DNA of 64,000 bases from Acidimicrobiia bacterium (GTDB lineage Bacteria > Actinomycetota > Acidimicrobiia > Acidimicrobiales > Aldehydirespiratoraceae). Under the pieces are notes generated by a model. It was not told where the DNA came from and ran no database searches. It saw nothing but the letters and a program-made list of their open reading frames with translations. Shown piece after piece: positions 17,580 through 26,953 of the stretch. The stretch is from NCBI GenBank assembly GCA_022828135.1, contig JAJEJB010000031.1, positions 177,007 to 241,006 of the forward strand, written 5' to 3'. A program made the position numbers and the translations under genes. Each line of letters opens with the position of its first letter. Position 1 is the first letter of the stretch.

Positions 17580-18389
17580 TCACTCGGCGTCGGACGCGTC
17601 CAGTTCCGTGCTGCCCAGGTAGGCCGCGATCACGTTGGGATCGCGCTGCACCTCCGCCGGAGACCCCTCTGAGATCCGTCGACCGAAGTCCAGGACCATC
17701 ACCCGGTCCGCGATGTCCATCACCAGGCCCATGTCGTGCTCCACCATGAGCAGTGTGATGCCGAGCTCGCGGCGGATGTCGAGGATGAAGCGGGCCATGT
17801 CCTCGGTCTCCTCCAGGTTCATGCCCGCGACCGGCTCGTCGAGCATGAGCATCTCAGGATCCATAGCCAGCGCCCGGCCGAGCTCTACTCGCTTCTGGAT
17901 CCCGTAGGGCAGCAAGGCCACCGGGTGCTTCCGCCACCCCTCGATCTCCAGGAAGTCGATGATGTCCTCCACCCTGCGGCGGTGCTCGATCTCCTCCCGC
18001 TTGGCCTTGCCCACCCACAGCGCTCCGGCAAGGAAGGAGCCGCTCATGCGGATATGGCGACCGGTCAGCAGGTTGTCGAGCACAGTCATGTGGGAGAAGA
18101 GCTCGATGTTCTGGAACGTGCGAGCCACCCCCAGTTGGGCCACCCGGTCGGGACGTGTGCCCATGATCGAAGAGCCCTTCCAGCGGATGTCGCCGGACTG
18201 CGGTCGATACACCTGCGAGATCGAGTTGAAGATCGAGGTCTTTCCCGCCCCGTTGGGTCCGATGATGGAGAACAGCTCTCCCGGGCGGACCTCGAACGAG
18301 ACCGAGTCGATGGCAGTCACCCCGCCGAAGCGCAAGGAGATGTCGTCCACCTCCAGCAGGGCGTGCGTCGATTCTCCGGAGGGGCTCAC
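17580..18389 (-). CDS. livG: Branched-chain-type ABC transporter ATP-binding protein (LivG-like)
   Basis: The 269-aa ATPase has Walker A GPNGAGKTS (about residues 43-51), the Q-loop region ARTFQNIELF, the signature region LLPYGIQKRVELGRAL in place of the canonical LSGGQ, as is common in LivG proteins, Walker B MLMLDEPVAGMN and the switch His in MVEHDMGLVM. The C-terminal extension with DPNVIAAYLG is typical of LivG. The GTG start overlaps the livF stop by four bases (GTGA). It energises the LivHM permease together with LivF. Confidence 0.93.
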   Translation of the reverse strand: MSPSGESTHALLEVDDISLRFGGVTAIDSVSFEVRPGELFSIIGPNGAGKTSIFNSISQVYRPQSGDIRWKGSSIMGTRPDRVAQLGVARTFQNIELFSHMTVLDNLLTGRHIRMSGSFLAGALWVGKAKREEIEHRRRVEDIIDFLEIEGWRKHPVALLPYGIQKRVELGRALAMDPEMLMLDEPVAGMNLEETEDMARFILDIRRELGITLLMVEHDMGLVMDIADRVMVLDFGRRISEGSPAEVQRDPNVIAAYLGSTELDASDAE

Positions 18390-19177
18390 GACAGCCAGCG
18401 CTTGCGGCGCTTGTAGTGCTTGACATCGCGGAACGACTTGCGCTCGCCCTCGGCGTGCAGGCCCAGATAGAACTCCTGCACGTCCTCGTCGGCTAGGAGC
18501 TTCCTGGGATCGCCGTCCATGACCACCTTGCCCGACTCCATGACGTAGCCGTAGTGGGCGATGGACAGGGCCATGACCGCGTTCTGCTCGATCAGCAGCA
18601 CGCTCGTGCCCTGGGCATTGATGTCCACGATGATGTCCCGAATCTGCTGGATGAGCATCGGCGCGAGCCCCAGTGAGGGTTCGTCGAGGATCAGCAGCTT
18701 CGGGTCGGCCATCAGCGCCCGCCCGATGGCCAGCATCTGCTGCTCGCCACCTGACAGGTACCCGGCCGTGTCCCGCCGCCGGCCCTGCAGGAGCGGGAAC
18801 AGTTCCATCACCCGCTCGTAGGCCTCCTCGTTCTCCTTCCGGTCGCGCACGGTGAAGGCACCTGTGTTGAGATTCTCATCCACCGTCAACTCGGCGAAGA
18901 TCCGCCGGCCCTCCATCACCTGGGTGATGCCAGCCTCGACGATGCGAGACGGCTTGAAGTGGGAGATGTCGGTGCCGTTCCAGACGATGGAGCCCTTGGT
19001 GATGTCGCCCTCATGGACGTCGAGGAGTCCGGTGATGGCCCGCACCGCGGTCGTCTTGCCCGCTCCGTTGGCGCCGAGCAACGCGACGATGCTGCCGTCG
19101 GGAACATCGATGGACAGGCCGCGCAGCACAAGGACAACCTCGTTGTAGACGACCTCAAGGTTGGCGACTTCGAGCAT
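18386..19177 (-). CDS. livF: Branched-chain-type ABC transporter ATP-binding protein (LivF-like)
   Basis: The 263-aa ATPase has Walker A GANGAGKTT (about residues 34-42), the Q-loop QVMEGRRIFAELTV, signature LSGGEQQMLAIGRAL, Walker B LLILDEPSLGLAP and switch region LLIEQNAVMAL. The sequence VQEFYLGLHAEGERKSFRDVKHYKRRKRW forms a basic tail longer than in the classical LivF, which ends near the FYLG motif. The gene follows the first receptor gene after a strong hairpin and overlaps livG by four bases. Confidence 0.93.
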   Translation of the reverse strand: MLEVANLEVVYNEVVLVLRGLSIDVPDGSIVALLGANGAGKTTAVRAITGLLDVHEGDITKGSIVWNGTDISHFKPSRIVEAGITQVMEGRRIFAELTVDENLNTGAFTVRDRKENEEAYERVMELFPLLQGRRRDTAGYLSGGEQQMLAIGRALMADPKLLILDEPSLGLAPMLIQQIRDIIVDINAQGTSVLLIEQNAVMALSIAHYGYVMESGKVVMDGDPRKLLADEDVQEFYLGLHAEGERKSFRDVKHYKRRKRWLS

Positions 19178-19199
19178 TTCTTGGTCTTGTGGGCGGGCA

Positions 19200-19246
19200 G
19201 GCCCGGCGGGGCGGCCTGCGCTGCAGTGTCGCCCCGCCGACGGGCC
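19200..19246 (-). other. Strong intercistronic hairpin between receptor gene and livF
   Basis: On the minus strand a GGCCC + GGCGGGGCG arm pairs with CGCCCCGCC + GGGCC: a 9-bp and a 5-bp helix separated by a 3-nt bulge, with a loop of about 16 nt. It begins just after the receptor stop codon at 19255. Hairpins at this place in binding-protein operons commonly stabilise the receptor mRNA and reduce downstream transcription. That role is inferred here. Confidence 0.65.
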
Positions 19247-19254
19247 TTAACGGA

Positions 19255-20934
19255 CTAGGAAGCCACGAAGCAGGGCTCGTACTCCCAGTTCAGGGCCGTC
19301 TCGGAGGCATAGGGCCCCTTGATCAGCGAGAAGCCGCTGTTGGCCCTCTCATCCGAGATGGTGGCCCCCGGCGTGTACAGCGACAGGTCAACGTCGTACA
19401 GGTACGTCTCGCGCACGACGTTGTCGTTGGGGTTGCCCACCCACGACTGGTTGGGCGCCAGACCGTTCAGGTCGGCTGTGACCTGATTGGCCGCGGCCAG
19501 CACCCCGGCCCGAGTGATGTTGCCGTTGCTGATGGCTTGGTCGAGGATCTGGTGCACGACGTAGCCCTGGATCCAGCTGATGATGTAGAAGTCGTCCCAG
19601 CTGGCGTCGGGGCGGTACTCGCGCATCACGTCGAGCAGCTCCTGCATGCCTGCGGCCTCTCCTACCGCGCCCGCGCCGGCGCCCTCGCCCAGCAGCACCG
19701 TGTAGGTGGAGTGGGTGTAGAACGCGTCGGCCAACTCCTTGAAGCCGTCGACGAGCAGCAGAGCCGGGTTCCAGCTCGGCGCGCTGCCTATCCACTGGCC
19801 GGTGTATCCGGCCGCGGCCGAGCCGCCCAGGAGCTGTGCTGTCGTGCTGGGGTTGAGCGTGACCCACACCCAGTCCGCTCCGGACTCGACGATGCCGGTG
19901 ATGACCGGGGTCTGGTCTGCGCCGGGGATGACCGCGCCCTCGCCGTCGTAGACGATGTTGAGGCCCAGTGCCTCGGCCGCGATCTTCACGCCCCGGGCCG
20001 CGTCCTGGCCGTAGTCGCCGGGGAAGGTGGCGATGGCCACGTCCGGACCGTAGGTCTCGGCCATGTAGGTCGTGCCGTTCATGGCCTCGATGCAGTAGTT
20101 GGTCTGCACCTCGAACAGGTTCTTGCCGATCGATGGGTCGGCCCAGCCCGAGTACCACGACAGCGGGATGGCGGCCATGTTGTCCTCGATGAGTAGTTCG
20201 GCGGTCGACGCGGAGTGGGGTGAGCCGGTCGAGGTGGCGAACATCACCACGCTCTCGGGACCGTCACCCGAGAAGACCTCGTAGTTCTCGAGGTGTGTGG
20301 GCACGTCGTAGGCGTTGTCGAGCACGACCGGCTCGATCGTCCAGCCCTGGATCCCGCCGTTGTCGTTGACCCACTCCCAGTAGACCAGGTGGGCGTCGGT
20401 GATCTTGGTGGTCAGCGGAGCGAAGATGCCGGTCAGGTCGGTGTTGAGACCGACCCGGATCGTCTTCGACTCTATGTCCACACCGATGTCGTGAGCTATG
20501 GCCCCTTCGACCACGGCCAGCGCCTCCTGGGCAGCAGCAGCTTCGCTCGCGGCCGCGTCCGCCTCAGCTTGGGCCGTCTCCGCGGCAGCCTGAGCTGCCG
20601 CCGCCTCAGCTTGGGCCGCTTCCAGCGCGGCCTGCGCCTCAGCCTGCTGTTCAGCGCTCGCCTCAGCGGCGGCCGCCTCAGCATCGGCCAGCCTTGCCGC
20701 GGCTTCCTCGGCCGCGGCTTGGGCTTCCTCCGCGGCGGTTTGTGCCGCGTCGGCCTCCGCTTGGGCCGCGGCCCGCTCCGCTTCAGCAGCTGCGGCCTCA
20801 GCCTCAGCCGCCGCGGCCCGCTCCGCTTCAGCAGCTGCGTCGGCGGCCGACGTATCGGGTTCGTCGTCGCCGCAGGCCGACGCGACCAGGGCCACGGCAC
20901 ACATCACTGCGAGCAACCATCTCGTTCGTCTCAC
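19255..20934 (-). CDS. Liv-type ABC transporter substrate-binding lipoprotein with extended helical stalk (first paralog)
   Basis: A 559-aa lipoprotein with lipobox VASAC (Cys 21). An Ala/Glu/Gln-rich stalk covers about residues 30-150, longer than in the paralog at 15893-17488. The binding domain follows: [32 protein letters not shown]-type contacts replaced by [18 protein letters not shown], and PGDYGQDAARG. A 7-residue GEGAGAG insert near residue 415 is absent from the paralog. The two receptors share one permease set in one operon, which suggests two ligands or two expression levels for one transporter. The stalk would hold the domain away from the membrane, through or beyond the peptidoglycan. 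Confidence 0.88.
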   Translation of the reverse strand: MRRTRWLLAVMCAVALVASACGDDEPDTSAADAAAEAERAAAAEAEAAAAEAERAAAQAEADAAQTAAEEAQAAAEEAAARLADAEAAAAEASAEQQAEAQAALEAAQAEAAAAQAAAETAQAEADAAASEAAAAQEALAVVEGAIAHDIGVDIESKTIRVGLNTDLTGIFAPLTTKITDAHLVYWEWVNDNGGIQGWTIEPVVLDNAYDVPTHLENYEVFSGDGPESVVMFATSTGSPHSASTAELLIEDNMAAIPLSWYSGWADPSIGKNLFEVQTNYCIEAMNGTTYMAETYGPDVAIATFPGDYGQDAARGVKIAAEALGLNIVYDGEGAVIPGADQTPVITGIVESGADWVWVTLNPSTTAQLLGGSAAAGYTGQWIGSAPSWNPALLLVDGFKELADAFYTHSTYTVLLGEGAGAGAVGEAAGMQELLDVMREYRPDASWDDFYIISWIQGYVVHQILDQAISNGNITRAGVLAAANQVTADLNGLAPNQSWVGNPNDNVVRETYLYDVDLSLYTPGATISDERANSGFSLIKGPYASETALNWEYEPCFVAS

Positions 20935-21025
20935 GGTATTGCCTCCAAGGTTGTCTGTTGGTCTAGGAGCACTCGAACGGTGCCCACATCTTGACGGAGG
21001 ATTGCTGCCTTTTCAATAGCGAACC

Positions 21026-22288
21026 TCAATAGCTGAATGGCCACCGCTTCCAGTAGTTGCGTACGCGAACCCAGATGCCGAAGATTCCCAGCGGCTCCAC
21101 GATCAAAAAAACAACAATAAGCGCGCCGAACAGGACGATGTTCCAGTCGAATACGCTCAGCGTCCATCCGGGAGTCTGGATGGCCGTGTTGATGATGCCG
21201 AAGTCGTCCCCCTCGGTGAGCAGGACCCGGGCCAGGAGCTCGGTGAGCCCGCCCTCGGCGCGGTCGAGCCACTTGGTGAACTCCTCCACGAACTGAGGCA
21301 CCATCACCACGAAGAAGGTGCCGATCAGCGTGCCGGACGTGGTCCCGGCCCCGCCGATCAGCAGGATGGCGATGAACTCCACCGACAGGAACAGACCGAA
21401 GTCGGTGGCCAGGATCCTCTGGGACAGGGCGGAGAACAGTGCTCCGGCGACGCCCGCGAAGAACGACGACACCGCGAAGGCGATCACCTTGTAGCGGAAC
21501 TCGGGCACTCCCATCACCTCGGCTGCGATGTCGCGGTCCCGGATCGCTTGCAGGGCCCGACCGGTGCGGGTGCGGGTCAGGTTCTTGGCCACGAGCGTGA
21601 ACGCGATGGTGAGCACCAGGAGGAACAGATAGCGCTTCTGGAGGTCGGTGACATCGAACCAGAGCCAATGGCCGTCGTCCTCCACATTGATGAGCGGGGT
21701 CTCCTCCTTCCACAGCCGCACATCCAGACCGGGGAACTCACGGCCCAGCGCGGGCGGTCCGGCGATCTTGCGGCCCCAGCTGGTATTGCCGAAATGGATG
21801 CCCAGGAAGACCAGGCCCAGGGTGACGATGGCCAGATAGAGGCCCCGCAGTCTCACCGCCACCGGAGACACGGCCACACCCACCAGAGCCGCGACGACGC
21901 CCGCGCCGGGAAGCCAGACCCAGATCGGCAGCGAATGGCCCCAAGTCGCCTCGCCGCTGGTGCCTCCGAGATACACCGCGGTGCATGCGCCCACGCCCAT
22001 GAAGAAGGCATGGCCCAGCGACACCTGTCCGGCCACACCGGCCAGCAAGTTGAGGCCGAGGGCGGCGATAGCCAGGACCATCAGGAGCGCCATGGGCCGC
22101 ATCCAGTCGCTGTCACCCAGGAAGCGGACCACCGGGATCTGATTGATGACCGGCAGATCGAAGGGCAGCAGGAACAGCACCGCCACGAACAGTGTGCACA
22201 CCACCTTCTGGGTCCACGTCGGCAGCAGTTGCGCCTCCTGCCGGTATGCGGTGTACAGACGGGGCCGACCGAGCACGGCTCTCGTCAC
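21026..22288 (-). CDS. livM: Branched-chain-type ABC transporter permease (LivM-like)
   Basis: The GTG at 22288 overlaps the livH stop by four bases (GTGA) and gives a 420-aa protein; the frame is open further upstream, but that part lies within livH. It has about ten membrane spans and LivM landmarks ALGLNLLAGVAGQVSLGHAFFMGVGA (about residues 85-110 in pieces), TRTGRALQAIRDRDIAAEVMG, the cytoplasmic coupling helix, and IGGAGTTSGTLIGT. A longer periplasmic insert with many charged residues follows the middle spans. It forms the translocation pathway with LivH. Confidence 0.92.
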   Translation of the reverse strand: MTRAVLGRPRLYTAYRQEAQLLPTWTQKVVCTLFVAVLFLLPFDLPVINQIPVVRFLGDSDWMRPMALLMVLAIAALGLNLLAGVAGQVSLGHAFFMGVGACTAVYLGGTSGEATWGHSLPIWVWLPGAGVVAALVGVAVSPVAVRLRGLYLAIVTLGLVFLGIHFGNTSWGRKIAGPPALGREFPGLDVRLWKEETPLINVEDDGHWLWFDVTDLQKRYLFLLVLTIAFTLVAKNLTRTRTGRALQAIRDRDIAAEVMGVPEFRYKVIAFAVSSFFAGVAGALFSALSQRILATDFGLFLSVEFIAILLIGGAGTTSGTLIGTFFVVMVPQFVEEFTKWLDRAEGGLTELLARVLLTEGDDFGIINTAIQTPGWTLSVFDWNIVLFGALIVVFLIVEPLGIFGIWVRVRNYWKRWPFSY

Positions 22289-23406
22289 ACCCTCTGGATC
22301 TCGGGCGTGCCGAACAGCCCGTAGGGCCGCACCAGCAGGCCGATGATCATCACGATGTAGGGCACGATCAGCGGGTACCCGGCGCCGAGCCACGAGGTGT
22401 GGGCCGCCGCGTACTGGCCCGCGTAGATCTCGGCCACCCCCACTATCAGACCGCCCAGCAGAGCCCCAGTCACAGAGTCGAGTCCTCCCAAGATCACGGC
22501 GGGAAGGGCCCGGAAGGCGATGTTGGCCGTGTTCTGATCGACAGAGATGGTCTGCTCCACCGGGGGCTGGGTGGCGAAGATCCCGCCGACGGCGGCCAGG
22601 ACCGCACCCGCGGCCCAGGCGATGGCGAACACACGGCCCACGTTGATTCCTTGGGCCATGGCCGCTTCCTGATCGAAGGCGACGGCCCGCATGGCTATGC
22701 CGAGTCGGGACCGGTAGAAGAAGTAGACCGCTACGAAGGCGACCGCGGCCGCGACCATGGCCGCCACGAAGCTCCAGTTGATCAACATGTCGCCCACCCT
22801 GAAGCCGCTTATCTCCCAGGGCACGCCGATCGGGCGGAGCTCGATCTCGACGGCGTCGTTGTTGAAGACCCGGAACATGATCTCAAGGCCGAGCGTGATC
22901 ACAGCCACCGAGAAGAGCGGCTGCCCGATCATGGGCCGGATCGCCAGCCGTTCGACCACCAGTCCGACCGCCGCTGCGAACGCGAGGGCCACCACAACAC
23001 TGAGCGACCAGTGCACCCAGTGCGGTCCGCCCAGATTGTCGAGGGGGTTGCTGATGTTGGTGAAGGGGATGTGGCCGTCTCGTTCGACCACGCTCTGGCC
23101 CTCGGAGAAAACGCTGCGCTCCTGCACCAGGAACGCCAGGAACAGCGCGCCGGTGGCCGCCAGTGCCCCCTGGGCGAAGTTGACGGTCTGCGTGGCCTTG
23201 AAGATGAGGACGAAGCCGAGCGCGATCAGGGCGTACACCGAGCCGAGCCCCAGTGACTTCATCAACGTCTGGAAGAACAGGACCGGATCGTTGGCCAGCT
23301 GCACCATCCCGAAGATCAGGGTTGCGGCCAGCGCTCCGACAAGGAAGCCCACCGGAGCGCCCCGACGCAAGTCGACCGCCTGAAGCCTGGTTGCCATGCC
23401 TGCCAT
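22285..23406 (-). CDS. livH: Branched-chain-type ABC transporter permease (LivH-like)
   Basis: The 373-aa protein has about eight to nine membrane spans and LivH landmarks LGLGSVYALIALGFVLIFKATQ in pieces near residues 51-73, NFAQGALAATGA, SRLGIAMRAVAFDQEAA and LPAVILGGLDSVTGALLGG. A hydrophilic periplasmic insert of about 40 residues (around 112-150) is longer than in the amino-acid transporters. Two in-frame ATG codons (23406 and 23397) are possible starts. It lies 40 nt after the acyl-CoA ligase gene. Confidence 0.92.
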   Translation of the reverse strand: MAGMATRLQAVDLRRGAPVGFLVGALAATLIFGMVQLANDPVLFFQTLMKSLGLGSVYALIALGFVLIFKATQTVNFAQGALAATGALFLAFLVQERSVFSEGQSVVERDGHIPFTNISNPLDNLGGPHWVHWSLSVVVALAFAAAVGLVVERLAIRPMIGQPLFSVAVITLGLEIMFRVFNNDAVEIELRPIGVPWEISGFRVGDMLINWSFVAAMVAAAVAFVAVYFFYRSRLGIAMRAVAFDQEAAMAQGINVGRVFAIAWAAGAVLAAVGGIFATQPPVEQTISVDQNTANIAFRALPAVILGGLDSVTGALLGGLIVGVAEIYAGQYAAAHTSWLGAGYPLIVPYIVMIIGLLVRPYGLFGTPEIQRV

Positions 23407-23446
23407 CAGGCCAGGCTCTCCGGGCCTCGGATCGCCGCGCCGACCA

Positions 23447-25333
23447 TCAGTACATCGACTCCACGAGGTCGCGGAACATGTCCTCCATGGCGTTTCGCTT
23501 GAGCTTCTGGGTCGCGGTCAGCTCGCCGTCCTCGTGGTCGAGCTCCTTCGGCAGCATCTTGAACTTCTTGATCTGCTCGACCCGGGCGAACTTGGAGTTG
23601 GTCTCGTCGACCACCTTGGAGACCAACTCGATCACCTCTTCCTTCTCGGAGAGGTCCCGGTAGGTGGTGTAGGGGATGTTGTTGCGCTGGGCCCAGTCGC
23701 CCACCGTCTCCAGCTCGATGCCGATCAGGGCGGTCACAAACTTGCGGCCGTCGCCGATGACCATCGCCTCCTTCACATAGGGCGACGTCTTCAGGCTGTT
23801 CTCGATCTCCGACGGCGAGATGTTCTTGCCGCCGGAGGTGATGATGATGTGCTTGATGCGGTCGACGATCTTTATGTGGGTGCCGTCCACCCACTCCCCC
23901 ACGTCCCCGGTCATCAGCCAGCCGTCGTCGGTGAACGTCTCCGCCGTCTTGTCAGGCTTGTTCCAGTAGCCCGCGAACACGCCGGGATGCTTGGTCTGGA
24001 TCTCTCCGGTCGTCTCGTCGATGCGCAGGCCGATGTCGGCGTACGGCTCACCGACCGTCCCCAGCTTCATCCGGCCCGCGAAGTTGCAGGTGGCCACGGC
24101 CGAGTTCTCGGTCATGCCGTACAGCTCGTACACCGGCACGCCGATGCCGATGAAGAACTCGAGCACCTCGGGCGCGATGGCGGCCGCGCCCGAGCCGGCG
24201 TGACGGCAGCGGCGCAGACCGATCCGCTCCTTCATGGCCCGGAACACCAGCGGTTGACCCACGGCGTACAGCAGCCGGGTGACCAGCGTGTGGTTGCCGC
24301 CGCTGGCCACCTTCTGCCGTCCGATCACCTGCGCCAGCGCCATCGCGAAGCGCAGGCAGACCCGCTTGAAGAATGTCGCATCGTTGCCCTTGATGGTGAC
24401 CAGGGCATGCAACCGCTCCCAGATCCTGGGCACGGCGAAGAACAGGGTCGGCTGGATCTCGCGCAGGTTCTCGGTGACGGTCTCGATCGACTCCGCGAAG
24501 TTCAGGGACGGGCCCGCCCCGACGAGAGTCCACGTGGAGAAGATCCGTTCAGCCACATGGCACAGTGGCAGGTACGTGACGATGAGGTCCTTGGGGTTGG
24601 GGCCGGTGCCGTCGGGGAAGCGGTCGACCTCGTGGACGATCTTGTCGACGCAGTAGCTCGCATTGGCGTTGGTCAGCATCGCGCCCTTGGGCGGACCGGT
24701 GGTGCCGGAGGTGTACACCAGCGTCATCACATCGGTGTCGGCGGCGGCGGCCATCCGCTCAGTCACCGCTCCGGGGTGGGCTTCGCGGTGGCGGCGGCCC
24801 ATCTCCAGGAAGGTGTCCCAGAACAGCAGCCGCGGATCGTCGTAGTCGCCGAAGCCTCTCGGCTCGGTGTAGATGATGCGCCGGACGGAGGCGGCCGTCT
24901 CATGCGGAACCTCGAGCACCTTGTCGGCCTGCTCCTGATCCTCGGCGAAGAAGACCACCGGCGTGCAGTCGCCGATCAAGTACTCCACTTCGGCGGTCGG
25001 GTTGGTCGGGTACAGGCCGACGGTCACGCCCCGCACGGCCACGGCGGCAAGGTCGAGAATGATCCACTCGGGCCGGTCCTCGGAGTGGATGGCCACTCGA
25101 TCACCGACGTCGACACCCAGCTCCAGCAGGCCATGGGCCGCGGTCTCGATCAGGTCCCAGGTCTGGGCCCAGGTGTACTCCTGCCAGATGCCGAAGTCCT
25201 TCTCCCGCATCGCGATCTGCTGGGGGCTGCGCCGGGCCCAGTCCCGAGCCAACGACGCAACCGTGGTTGCACCGGCTTCGCCACCGGCAGGCAGGGGCAC
25301 ATCAGGGCTGGATCGTTCCGAGGTGATCGTCAC
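23447..25333 (-). CDS. Long-chain-type acyl-CoA synthetase (AMP-binding enzyme)
   Basis: Activates a carboxylic acid to its CoA thioester through an acyl-AMP. The GTG at 25333 behind GGAGG gives 628 aa. The P-loop-like AMP motif YTSGTTGPPKGAM lies at about residues 200-212, the A5 motif YELYGMTENSAVATCN follows, and the hinge and A8 segment is DDGWLMTGDVGEWVDGTH. The A10 lysine region is less exact, TATQKLKRN near the C-terminus. Size and VGLYPTNPTAEVEY match the long-chain (FadD15/ACSL-like) group. Its position between an acyl-CoA dehydrogenase and livH suggests that it traps the carboxylate imported by the transporter. Confidence 0.9.
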   Translation of the reverse strand: MTITSERSSPDVPLPAGGEAGATTVASLARDWARRSPQQIAMREKDFGIWQEYTWAQTWDLIETAAHGLLELGVDVGDRVAIHSEDRPEWIILDLAAVAVRGVTVGLYPTNPTAEVEYLIGDCTPVVFFAEDQEQADKVLEVPHETAASVRRIIYTEPRGFGDYDDPRLLFWDTFLEMGRRHREAHPGAVTERMAAAADTDVMTLVYTSGTTGPPKGAMLTNANASYCVDKIVHEVDRFPDGTGPNPKDLIVTYLPLCHVAERIFSTWTLVGAGPSLNFAESIETVTENLREIQPTLFFAVPRIWERLHALVTIKGNDATFFKRVCLRFAMALAQVIGRQKVASGGNHTLVTRLLYAVGQPLVFRAMKERIGLRRCRHAGSGAAAIAPEVLEFFIGIGVPVYELYGMTENSAVATCNFAGRMKLGTVGEPYADIGLRIDETTGEIQTKHPGVFAGYWNKPDKTAETFTDDGWLMTGDVGEWVDGTHIKIVDRIKHIIITSGGKNISPSEIENSLKTSPYVKEAMVIGDGRKFVTALIGIELETVGDWAQRNNIPYTTYRDLSEKEEVIELVSKVVDETNSKFARVEQIKKFKMLPKELDHEDGELTATQKLKRNAMEDMFRDLVESMY

Positions 25334-25399
25334 GCGTCGACCTCCTTCACGCTCATGCAAGCGGTCAATCGTCCCGCGAACCGTCCGGCGAACGCTACT

Positions 25400-26710
<1,311 letters not shown>

Positions 26711-26731
26711 GACTCGGCCTCACTCCCGCGT

Positions 26732-26941
26732 TCAGGACGACAGCAGTGATGCTATGGCCCAGACGGCGGCCACCGAACCGACGACTATGTAGAGGATGCT
26801 GCGACCCAGCGGAGCGCGATCCAGATCTGACGGATCCCGACGCTGCGGTCTCGGCCGCAGCAATGCCGCCAGATTGCCCGCAGCCATCGACGCGCCCAGA
26901 GCCAGCACCAACCAAGCCAGGAGGTTCTGACCGAGAAACAT
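26732..26941 (-). CDS. Small two-span membrane protein, unknown function
   Basis: A 69-aa protein starting at ATG 26941, 12 nt after dnaB. It has two hydrophobic segments (about residues 7-28 and 48-67) joined by a basic loop with RPRPQRRDPSDLDR. Both ends and the loop fit a hairpin membrane protein with a cytoplasmic basic loop. I do not recognise a named family. Its position between dnaB and the acyl-CoA dehydrogenase suggests it is transcribed with dnaB. Confidence 0.65.
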   Translation of the reverse strand: MFLGQNLLAWLVLALGASMAAGNLAALLRPRPQRRDPSDLDRAPLGRSILYIVVGSVAAVWAIASLLSS

Positions 26942-26953
26942 CTGGGGTCGGCC

